DNA from: Rhodospirillaceae bacterium
GTDB taxonomy: Bacteria > Pseudomonadota > Alphaproteobacteria > UBA8366 > GCA-2717185
Assembly: GCA_018660965.1 (NCBI GenBank)
Contig: JABJJH010000038.1
Span: forward strand, 1-6,555
DNA length: 6,555 nucleotides
Direction of reading: 5' to 3'
Below, piece by piece: positions 1-5,489 of this stretch. A model generated the notes under the pieces. It searched no databases, was not told where the DNA came from, and saw only the letters and a program-made list of their open reading frames with translations. Each line of letters begins with the position of its first letter. Position 1 is the first letter of the stretch. The translations under genes were made by a program, and so were the position numbers.

Positions 1-1
1 C

Positions 2-877
2 GCGCATGAACGCGACGGCGCGGCGCTAACGCGGTTTCTGGCCTGGGTGTCTTCGCAATCGCCCGAGGGGGAATCGCCAAAGGGCGGCTTACGGGAAGTT
101 CAGGCGGCGGACCAACTACAGGCCTATCGCTATGAAAGCGACATGGCGCGAGACTTAAGTTTCCGGACGATTTCCGGGTCCGGCGCGAACGGCGCCATCG
201 TGCATTACAGCGTATCTGAAAAAACCGACCGCACGATTCAGGACGGCGAACTTTTTCTGGTCGATTCCGGCGCCCAATATCTGGATGGGACAACCGACGT
301 AACGCGGACCATCGCCATCGGCGCGCCCAGCGCGGAAATGAAGGATCGCTTCACGCGCGTGCTGAAAGGCCATATCGCCATCGCCACGGCGCGGTTCCCG
401 GAAGGGACGACGGGATCGCAACTCGACCCACTGGCGCGCCGCGCCCTATGGGACGCCGGGCTCGATTTCGACCATGGCACGGGGCACGGCGTCGGCAGCT
501 ATCTGGGCGTTCATGAAGGCCCGCATCGCATTTCTAAGGCGGGCAACACCGTCGCCCTGGAACCGGGCATGATCGTGTCCAACGAACCGGGGTATTATAA
601 AACCGGTGAATACGGCATCCGCATTGAAAATCTGATCGTGGTGACGGCGTGCAAACTGGACGGTGCGGAACGCCCGATGCTGGCGTTCGAAACCCTGACC
701 CTGGCGCCCATCGACCGCACCCTGGTCGACCCCGCCTTGATGACGCAAGTGGAACTGGATTGGTTAAACGATTATCACGCCCGGGTGCGCACTGTCATGA
801 CGCCGAAAATCGACGCCGCGACAGTGCGTTGGCTGGCCCAGGCGACGGAAGCGGTTAGAGCAGATTCACGACTTTAA
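2..877 (+). CDS. pepP: Xaa-Pro aminopeptidase (M24B), C-terminal part, 5' truncated by window
   Basis: Metallopeptidase that removes an N-terminal residue preceding proline, probably cytoplasmic. The frame is open from base 2 to the TAA at 875-877, so the GTG at 47 is internal and the true start lies outside the window. The pita-bread catalytic domain is complete in its metal site: Asp codons at 263 (VDSGAQY) and 296 (GTTDVTRT), His at 485 (HGTGHGVG), Glu at 584 (NEPGYY) and Glu at 626 (IRIEN). The proton-shuttle histidines of the human XPNPEP1 type are also present (IVHY, first His of HGTGH, GVHEGP). A C-terminal domain follows (LTLAPIDRTLVD, WLNDYHARVR), which marks the long, eukaryotic-like aminopeptidase P of about 600 residues rather than the shorter E. 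coli PepP; the symbol is therefore approximate. The last six residues (RADSRL) and the stop are encoded inside a palindromic repeat. Confidence 0.93.
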   Translation, partial: AHERDGAALTRFLAWVSSQSPEGESPKGGLREVQAADQLQAYRYESDMARDLSFRTISGSGANGAIVHYSVSEKTDRTIQDGELFLVDSGAQYLDGTTDVTRTIAIGAPSAEMKDRFTRVLKGHIAIATARFPEGTTGSQLDPLARRALWDAGLDFDHGTGHGVGSYLGVHEGPHRISKAGNTVALEPGMIVSNEPGYYKTGEYGIRIENLIVVTACKLDGAERPMLAFETLTLAPIDRTLVDPALMTQVELDWLNDYHARVRTVMTPKIDAATVRWLAQATEAVRADSRL

Positions 878-919
878 TACGACGCACAAAATGCGTCTTA
901 TTAAAGTCGATCTGCTCTA
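856..919. repeat. Palindromic stem-loop S1 overlapping the aminopeptidase stop
   Basis: Near-perfect inverted repeat. Arm TAGAGCAGAT (856-865) pairs with 910-919, CGACTTTAATA (869-879) with 899-909, and GACGCA (881-886) with 892-897, around loop CAAAA. There is one mismatch (880/898), and an unpaired TCA (866-868) on the left arm only, giving 27 paired bases. It holds the last codons and TAA stop of the upstream gene. Its outer sequence differs from the other copies, but the GAT-TCA-CGA bulge is in the same place, so it may be a sister subfamily. No T-run follows it directly, so it is not a textbook intrinsic terminator. Confidence 0.85.
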
Positions 920-982
920 GTGTGATGGTTCTGAAGTTCGCCCCATTATATGGGACGAAATGCAGGACCTGAATCACACTAG
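917..982. repeat. Palindromic stem-loop S2 (left half of composite repeat A)
   Basis: Ten-base perfect ends CTAGTGTGAT (917-926) and ATCACACTAG (973-982) enclose an imperfect stem: GGTTCTG 927-933 against 963-969 with one mismatch, TTCG 937-940 against 956-959, CCCA 942-945 against 951-954, loop TTATA. The unpaired triplet (TGA at 970-972, which is TCA on the other strand) lies on the right arm, so S2 is oriented opposite to S1 and S3. It overlaps S1 by three bases (CTA, 917-919). Confidence 0.8.
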
Positions 983-992
983 TTTCAATAAG

Positions 993-1049
993 TTGGTGTG
1001 CTGATTCACGAAAAATTCAATGTTATGAATTTCTCGATCAGGACACTAG
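993..1049. repeat. Palindromic stem-loop S3 (right half of composite repeat A), containing a dehydrogenase stop codon
   Basis: Left arm GTGTGCTGAT (996-1005) pairs with ATCAGGACAC (1037-1046) apart from one mismatch. CGA (1009-1011) pairs with TCG (1034-1036), and AAATTCA (1013-1019) with TGAATTT (1026-1032), around a six-base loop. The unpaired TCA (1006-1008) is on the left arm. The terminal CACTAG (1044-1049) contains the TAG stop of the minus-strand gene ending at 1046. A run of six T (1055-1060) follows on the + strand but starts about five bases past the stem, so a terminator role for the aminopeptidase transcript is only possible. Confidence 0.8.
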
Positions 1050-2005
1050 TTAGATTTTTTCGGATTGTCGTTCGCCGCGCCGTCGCGTTCCAGCGCCGCG
1101 CGGATATCGGCCCGGTCCACCTTGATCTCGACCCCGGCGCGTTCCAGTTGCAAGATCATCGGCGAGCGTGAATCGCGATTTTCCCAGCCCCGGTTCATGG
1201 CTTCGGTCATTTCTTCCAGCGCCATGTTGGCGAACCGCATCGGCACGCCGATTTCACGGCCCAACGCGGTCGCCAGCGACACGTCCTTATGCGCCAGCCG
1301 AAGCGCGAAATCCGCCGGATCGTATTCGCCGGGCAGGAATTGGTTGATCAATCCGTCATAGGTTCTGCGACGGCCTTGCGCGCCCTGACGCACGGCTTCC
1401 CATAACGCCAACGGTTCGACCCCGGCCTTGACGCCCAGGGTGAAGACTTCCGCCAGCGCGCATTGCATGGCGTAGCCGCTGCAATTATGCACCAGCTTGG
1501 CCACTGATCCGGCGCCAATATCGCCAATATAGTTGGCCCGGTCGCCAATGGCGTCGAGGATGGATTTGTGTTTATTGAACACAGCTTCCGGGCCACCGAT
1601 CCACAGCGCCAGCTTGCCACTTTCCGCGCCCGCCGGACCGCCGCTAACCGGGGCGTCGAGCATATGGACGCCCTTTTCGGCGAAGATCGCGGCGATGCGG
1701 CGCACCACGGTCGGTGAATTCGTGGACAGGTCGAAATAGGCGCCGTCCTTGCTCATCCCCGCCAAAAGGCCGTTGTCGCCAAGCGCGACGGCCTCCACCT
1801 CGGGCGGTCCGGGCAAAGACGAGAACACGACATCCACCGCTTCGCCAACCGCTTTCGGCGAGTCCACCCAGGTCGCCCCGGCGGCAATATGGGGTTCCGC
1901 CGACGCCTTGTTCAAATCATGGACAACCAGATCGTAGCCGTTCTTTTGCAAATTGGCCGCCATGAATTTTCCCATCATGCCAAGCCCGATAAACCCAACT
2001 TTCAT
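1046..2005 (-). CDS. NAD(P)-dependent beta-hydroxyacid dehydrogenase (3-hydroxyisobutyrate dehydrogenase family), paralog 1
   Basis: Probable cytoplasmic oxidoreductase, 319 aa, of the 3-hydroxyisobutyrate / tartronate-semialdehyde reductase family. The N-terminal Rossmann motif GFIGLGMMG (residues 4-12) binds the cofactor; Asp30 at the end of the second strand suggests NAD over NADP (inference). The family substrate motifs are DLSTNSP (92-98) and DAPVSGGPAGAESG (117-130). The catalytic lysine is Lys170 in GSVAKLVHN with Asn174, and Lys240 lies in HKDVSLA. An in-frame ATG exists at 2065, but the start is placed at 2005: the protein family begins with MKVGFIGLG, a strong ribosome site precedes it, and the extra 20 residues would be translated repeat sequence. 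The stop lies in repeat S3. It shares about 213 of the first 300 residues with its neighbour at 2152-3105 without gaps. The physiological substrate is not deducible. Confidence 0.93.
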   Translation of the reverse strand: MKVGFIGLGMMGKFMAANLQKNGYDLVVHDLNKASAEPHIAAGATWVDSPKAVGEAVDVVFSSLPGPPEVEAVALGDNGLLAGMSKDGAYFDLSTNSPTVVRRIAAIFAEKGVHMLDAPVSGGPAGAESGKLALWIGGPEAVFNKHKSILDAIGDRANYIGDIGAGSVAKLVHNCSGYAMQCALAEVFTLGVKAGVEPLALWEAVRQGAQGRRRTYDGLINQFLPGEYDPADFALRLAHKDVSLATALGREIGVPMRFANMALEEMTEAMNRGWENRDSRSPMILQLERAGVEIKVDRADIRAALERDGAANDNPKKSN

Positions 2006-2009
2006 GTAA

Positions 2010-2020
2010 CCCTCTCCCTT
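2010..2020 (-). promoter_or_regulatory. Ribosome binding site fixing the start at 2005
   Basis: On the minus strand AAGGGAGAGGG lies four bases before the ATG at 2005-2003, with its purine core about 5-10 bases away. It decides between this start and the upstream in-frame ATG at 2065, which sits inside repeat stem-loop 4a. Confidence 0.75.
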
Positions 2021-2033
2021 TGAAAAATAATCA

Positions 2034-2090
2034 CTAGTGGCGCAACTGAACCGGATGGTTCCCATCCGTCTCGATCAGTTGCCCCACCAG
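2034..2090. repeat. Palindromic stem-loop 4a (left half of composite repeat B)
   Basis: Left arm CTAGTGGCGCAACTGA (2034-2049) pairs with 2075-2090 at 14 of 16 positions. An inner stem CGGATGG (2052-2058) pairs with CCATCCG (2062-2068) around a three-base loop. The two arms differ in length between the stems, so the TCA bulge seen in the other copies is not clear here; this copy looks decayed. The right arm read on the minus strand is 18/20 identical to the half copy at 3152-3171, showing the same family. Confidence 0.75.
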
Positions 2091-2100
2091 GTCAATATGG

Positions 2101-2154
2101 TGGTGGGCTGATTCACGAAATGCTTGGGTTCCAAGCGTTTCGATCAGACCACTA
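2101..2154. repeat. Palindromic stem-loop 4b (right half of composite repeat B), containing a dehydrogenase stop codon
   Basis: Left arm TGGTGGGCTGAT (2101-2112) pairs with ATCAGACCACTA (2143-2154) with two mismatches. CGAAA (2116-2120) pairs with TTTCG (2138-2142). TGCTTGG (2121-2127) pairs with CCAAGCG (2131-2137) with one mismatch; the loop is GTT. The unpaired TCA is at 2113-2115. The region 2092-2120 matches 985-1013 of composite A at 26 of 29 positions. The terminal CTA (2152-2154) is the TAG stop of the minus-strand gene. Confidence 0.85.
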
Positions 2155-3105
2155 ATTGTCGTTCGCCGCGCGTTCCGCGGCCATGTTCGCCGCCGCCGCC
2201 GCGACTTTGTCGGGGTCCACGGCGATTTGGACGCCCGCGCGTTCCTGTTGCAGCAACATGGCCACACGTGAATCGCGTTCGGACCAACCACGATTGATCG
2301 CTTCGGTCAATTCCTCCAGGGCCAGGGTCGCAAAGCGCATCGGCACGCCGACGTCGCGCGCCAGCTCCAGCGCCAGCGACACGTCCTTATGCGCCAGCCG
2401 CAAGGCGAAATCAGGCGGATCGTAATCGTTCGGCAGAAAATGTTTGGTCAGGCTGTCGAAAGGGTTCGCCCGGCCAATGGCGCCCTGGCGCACGGCTTCC
2501 CATAACGCCAGCGCGGGCACCCCCGCCTTGACGCCGAGCGTGAAGACTTCGGCCAGCGCGCATTGAACCGACTTGCCGCCGCAATTATGCACAAGCTTCG
2601 CCACCGACCCCGCGCCGATTGACCCGATATAGGCCGCCTGGTCGCCAATTGCGTCCAGCACAGGTTTGTATTTGTTGAACGCGGCTTCCGGACCGCCGAT
2701 CCATAACGACAGCTTTCCGCTTTCCGCGCCGCGCGGGCCGCCGCTTACCGGCGCGTCCAGGAACGCAACGCCTTGATCATCGAACGCCGCGTGCAATCGG
2801 CGCACCACGGTCGGCGAATTGGTCGACAGGTCGAAACAGGCCGTTCCCGGCGCCATGCCGGACAGCAGGCCCACCGCCCCCAACGCCACGGCTTCGACTT
2901 CGGGCGGGCCGGGCAGTGACAGAAACACCACCTCGCCATACTCGCCCGCAACTTGCGGCGTGCCCGCCCAGGCGGCGCCAGCGGCGATATGCGGGTCGGC
3001 GGCTTCGCGACGCATGTCGTGAACGATCAAATCATGTCCGGCCTTTTGCAGATTGGCGGCCATATGCGCGCCCATCGTGCCCAATCCGATAAATCCAATT
3101 TTCAT
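2152..3105 (-). CDS. NAD(P)-dependent beta-hydroxyacid dehydrogenase (3-hydroxyisobutyrate dehydrogenase family), paralog 2
   Basis: Tandem paralog of the gene at 1046-2005, 317 aa, and gap-free against it through residue 300. It carries the same family features: Rossmann motif GFIGLGTMG (4-12), Asp30, DLSTNSP (92-98), DAPVSGGPRGAESG (117-130), catalytic Lys170 with Asn174 in AKLVHN, and Lys240 in HKDVSLA. It is therefore predicted active on a small hydroxy acid or semialdehyde; differences such as Lys178 for Tyr178 and the 212-226 stretch may change substrate preference (inference). The ATG at 3105 has GGGAG eight bases upstream on the minus strand (3114-3118) and starts exactly at the family N-terminus. 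It lies 84 bases downstream of the TPR-glycosyltransferase and 146 bases upstream of paralog 1, so the three may be co-transcribed. It ends AANDN followed directly by a TAG supplied by repeat 4b. Confidence 0.93.
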   Translation of the reverse strand: MKIGFIGLGTMGAHMAANLQKAGHDLIVHDMRREAADPHIAAGAAWAGTPQVAGEYGEVVFLSLPGPPEVEAVALGAVGLLSGMAPGTACFDLSTNSPTVVRRLHAAFDDQGVAFLDAPVSGGPRGAESGKLSLWIGGPEAAFNKYKPVLDAIGDQAAYIGSIGAGSVAKLVHNCGGKSVQCALAEVFTLGVKAGVPALALWEAVRQGAIGRANPFDSLTKHFLPNDYDPPDFALRLAHKDVSLALELARDVGVPMRFATLALEELTEAINRGWSERDSRVAMLLQQERAGVQIAVDPDKVAAAAANMAAERAANDN

Positions 3106-3151
3106 TTACGTTTCTCCCGCTTCGTTAAGCCGCGACGACGGGGCCCCTGAT

Positions 3152-3180
3152 GATCTGGTGGGGTAACTGATTCAAGCTTA
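3152..3180. repeat. Half copy of the palindromic repeat downstream of the glycosyltransferase
   Basis: The 20 bases 3152-3171 match the minus-strand reading of 2074-2093 (right arm of stem-loop 4a plus linker) at 18 of 20 positions. They are followed by the diagnostic TCA (3172-3174). A short weak inner pairing around 3174-3192 may be left, but no matching outer arm is found on either side, so this is a truncated or decayed copy. It lies ten bases from the stop codon of the minus-strand gene ending at 3190. Confidence 0.6.
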
Positions 3181-3189
3181 GGCCCGACC

Positions 3190-4455
3190 TTAACCTTTGG
3201 CAATTCCGACGCGCCAATCCGCCAACGCGGCGCCGACCGCCTTGATCACTGACGGCCAATCTCCGGGCGCGTCTTGCCGGAACAATCGCATCGTCGGATA
3301 CCAGGGACTGTCCGTCCGGTCCCGGAACCATCGCCAGTCGGCCGCAAAGGGCAGCATCACCCAAACCGGCCGCTCCATCGCCCCGGCCAGATGCGCGATT
3401 GCGGTGTCGACGGTGATCACCAAATCCATCGATGCGACAATTCCGGCGGTCGCCGAAAAATCGACCATTTCGTCGCTCCAGTCGCGGTGGAACCGCGTGG
3501 TCATATCGGCGCCGATGTCGCCGTCGCGCTGAATCGCGTGAAATTCGACGCCCGACATATCGAAGAGCGGCATTAAAATTTCCGCGCCCATCGAGCGCTG
3601 CCGGTCCTGCGGATGTGAGGCCCGTCCGGCCCAGGTAAGTCCGACCGAATTGGGACCGACTGGGGTTTTGTCTTCAGGAACCTCGATATAAGGAATGTCA
3701 GCGGGGATGTCGGCCATCGTCTTCGCGCTCAGAATGCCGGGCAGGCTCATCAACCAGACGGCCAGATCAGCGTTGTATACGGCGCCTGCCTGACTTTCCG
3801 TGGCGATAATCGCCGCGCCCGGCGCCAGCGGCGCCAACACCGGCATCAGCTCAGCGGGCATTTCAACGATAATGTCGCCGCCCAGCGCGCAGAGTTGCGG
3901 CAGATACCGGGCGAACTGCATCATGTCGCCATAGCCCTGTTCGAACAGCACCAACAGCCGTCGCCCGTTCAGGGGCTCCCCCGTCCATCGTGGTTGCGGC
4001 AGATCCCGATATCCCATCCGCGCCATGTCCAGCCGGGCTTCATGGGCGGGCCATCCCGCCGCGAAGTCCCCCGCCGCCAGCAGCGCCATGGATTGGTGAT
4101 AGCGCGCCGACGCCGCTTCATCCCCCGCACCATTTGTCAGAGCATCGTTTTCCAGCATAGCCGCCGCGCGGCCAAAGGCGTCCGCCGCCGCGCCCAGATC
4201 GCCCAAATCATGAAACGCCTTGCCAAGCCCATTCCACGCCGCGCTCGACGCCGGGTCTTCGTTCAACATCTTGTTGAACGCGCGCCGCGCCTCCGCCGGT
4301 CGGTCCAGGTCCAGAAGCGCCGCTCCGCGCCGCGACACCGCGGCGGGCGAGTCCGGCTGTCGGGTCAACACCGCATCGCACAGCGCCAACGCCCGCGCCG
4401 GGTCGTCACGATCAAGGCAGGCGTCGATGGCGCGCAGATCGGCGTCGGCGCTCAT
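3190..4455 (-). CDS. TPR protein with C-terminal glycosyltransferase-like (GT-B) domain
   Basis: Protein of 421 aa. Residues about 5-105 look like helical TPR units (for example ALLDLDRPAEARRAFNKML and AWNGLGKAFHDLGDLGAAADAFGRAAAM), followed by a linker with YHQSMALLAAGDFAAGWPAHEARL (119-142). From about 155 to 415 is a domain typical of alphaproteobacterial TPR-glycosyltransferases related to heptosyltransferase/OGT folds: PRWTGEPLNGRRLLV, EQGYGDMMQFARY (172-184), VGLTWAGRASHPQDRQRSM (271-289), DLVITVDTAIAHLAGAMERP (344-363), and DWRW with DSPWYPTMRLFRQ (373-394). The acceptor is unknown; protein or envelope glycan transfer is an inference from the family. No signal peptide or membrane segment is seen, so it is likely cytoplasmic. 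The ATG at 4455 has no strong Shine-Dalgarno, but no better start lies nearby and the TPR begins at once. It is divergent from the crotonase operon and upstream of the dehydrogenase pair. Confidence 0.85.
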   Translation of the reverse strand: MSADADLRAIDACLDRDDPARALALCDAVLTRQPDSPAAVSRRGAALLDLDRPAEARRAFNKMLNEDPASSAAWNGLGKAFHDLGDLGAAADAFGRAAAMLENDALTNGAGDEAASARYHQSMALLAAGDFAAGWPAHEARLDMARMGYRDLPQPRWTGEPLNGRRLLVLFEQGYGDMMQFARYLPQLCALGGDIIVEMPAELMPVLAPLAPGAAIIATESQAGAVYNADLAVWLMSLPGILSAKTMADIPADIPYIEVPEDKTPVGPNSVGLTWAGRASHPQDRQRSMGAEILMPLFDMSGVEFHAIQRDGDIGADMTTRFHRDWSDEMVDFSATAGIVASMDLVITVDTAIAHLAGAMERPVWVMLPFAADWRWFRDRTDSPWYPTMRLFRQDAPGDWPSVIKAVGAALADWRVGIAKG

Positions 4456-4483
4456 GCGACGCCGGGTTCGAAAACTTGGACAC

Positions 4484-4507
4484 CCATCCGTTCCCCTCCA
4501 TCCGTTC
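4484..4507. promoter_or_regulatory. 10-bp direct repeat in divergent promoter region, possible operator
   Basis: CCATCCGTTC occurs at 4484-4493 and again, identical, at 4498-4507, a 14-base period. It lies 29-52 bases upstream of the glycosyltransferase start and about 130 bases upstream of the first crotonase. The position is suitable for a regulator binding site, but no regulator gene is in the window and the 14-base phasing is not one helical turn. Chance or slippage is possible. Confidence 0.3.
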
Positions 4508-4541
4508 GCGCGTGACGGGTTGCGCCGAACGCAGCGCGGTC

Positions 4542-4572
4542 TTGACCTGCCTGCATCGGCGGGACACTTTAT
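4542..4572 (+). promoter_or_regulatory. Candidate sigma-70-like promoter for the crotonase operon
   Basis: TTGACC (4542-4547) is a good -35 match. The best -10-like hexamer is CTTTAT (4567-4572), only three of six consensus bases and with a long 19-base spacer. It would place transcription start about 60 bases upstream of the ATG at 4640. The rest of the 184-base divergent gap (4456-4639) shows no clear minus-strand promoter or riboswitch-like structure. Confidence 0.3.
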
Positions 4573-4639
4573 CGCAATAAGTCTGGACGAACACGCGCGG
4601 CGAAACGAACACCCGCAGCCACAAGGGGAACATCACACC

Positions 4640-5443
4640 ATGGAATATCGGCATATCCTGTTCGACGTAAGCGACGAAATCGCGACCATCACACTGAACC
4701 GGCCGGAAGCGCGCAACGCGTTGAGCCTGGAAATGCGCGGCGATCTTGATCACGCGCTGGCCCATGTAAAGGAGCAGGCGGGTCATGACATCAAAGCCAT
4801 GATCATAACGGGCGCGGGCGGCGCGTTTTGCGCGGGCGGCGACGTGAAGGCGATGGGCAACCGCAGCACGCGCGCGCCGGACGGCCACAAGGCCATGCAA
4901 TCCAGCCACAACCGCGTGTTCAACCTGATGAACATGGAGCTTCCCGTCATCAGCCTGGTCGATGGCCCGGCGGCGGGCGCCGGCGCCAATATCGCCCTGG
5001 CGGCGGATTTCGTGCTGATGACCCCACGAGCGTTCATCATGCAGGCCTTCGCGCGCATCGGACTGGTGCCCGATTGGGGCGGGTTTTATATCCTGCCGCG
5101 TCTGGTCGGGTTGCAAAAAGCCAAGGAACTCGTCTACACCGGTCGCCGGGTCTACGCCGAGGAAGCGAAGGAAATGGGCATGGCCTACGACATCGTGAAC
5201 CAGGACACCGCCATGGAGGAGGCCCGGCGCTTCGCGCGCAAGCTGTGCAAGGGCCCGACGGCGGCGATTGGCGTGGCGAAGAACATTCTCAACCAATCCT
5301 ACAATCAGGACCACCGGACATTGCTGGAGTTGGAGGCGATGGGCCAGACGATCTGCCGGGACACCGATTTCCACAAGGAAGCGGTGCGCCGGTTCGCGGC
5401 CAAGGAAACGCCGCTGTACGACTGGGAACATATGGACGATTAA
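4640..5443 (+). CDS. Enoyl-CoA hydratase/isomerase family protein (PaaG-like), paralog 1
   Basis: Crotonase-fold acyl-CoA enzyme, 267 aa, the usual family length. The start at ATG 4640 follows AAGGGGAA (4623-4630), and MEYRHILFDVSDEIATITLNRPEARNAL is the normal N-terminus; the frame is open further upstream but only through antisense of the neighbouring gene. The CoA and oxyanion-hole segments are AFCAGGDVKAM (62-72) and GPAAGAGANIALAADF (109-124). The two catalytic glutamates of classical crotonase fall on Asn117 and about Phe137, so ordinary hydratase chemistry is doubtful. Instead it has ARIGLVPDWGG with Asp145, the pattern of PaaG-type isomerases, where this Asp is catalytic. A double-bond isomerase or another crotonase-fold activity is therefore more likely (inference); substrate unknown. 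It is first in a same-strand run with a second crotonase and an esterase. Confidence 0.9.
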   Translation: MEYRHILFDVSDEIATITLNRPEARNALSLEMRGDLDHALAHVKEQAGHDIKAMIITGAGGAFCAGGDVKAMGNRSTRAPDGHKAMQSSHNRVFNLMNMELPVISLVDGPAAGAGANIALAADFVLMTPRAFIMQAFARIGLVPDWGGFYILPRLVGLQKAKELVYTGRRVYAEEAKEMGMAYDIVNQDTAMEEARRFARKLCKGPTAAIGVAKNILNQSYNQDHRTLLELEAMGQTICRDTDFHKEAVRRFAAKETPLYDWEHMDD

Positions 5444-5489
5444 CCCCTTCGGCGGGGCGGTGTATTTGAGTATTGGGGGAGCGTGAAGA

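Noticed and set aside
47..877. GTG at 47 as the start of the aminopeptidase
   Set aside because: The frame is open upstream to base 2 and the upstream residues (DGAALTRFLAW) continue the family alignment.
856..1049. CRISPR-like or tandem repeat array
   Set aside because: Units are palindromic, of unequal length, inverted relative to each other and without spacers of constant size.
993..1060. Intrinsic terminator for the aminopeptidase transcript
   Set aside because: Hairpin S3 is followed by six T on the + strand, but these start about five bases after the stem, and the stem contains a bulge and an AT-rich core; not convincing as a separate feature.
2006..2065. 20-residue N-terminal extension of dehydrogenase paralog 1
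   Set aside because: It is translated from repeat 4a, has no ribosome site of its own, and precedes the canonical start MKVGFIGLG, which has a strong one.
4220..4639. N-terminal extension of the first crotonase by 140 residues
   Set aside because: It would read through antisense of the TPR gene and the promoter gap; the family N-terminus and a ribosome site support the ATG at 4640.
5444..5457. Small hairpin CCCC-TTCGGC-GGGG between the two crotonases
   Set aside because: Only four base pairs and no T-run; likely chance in GC-rich DNA.
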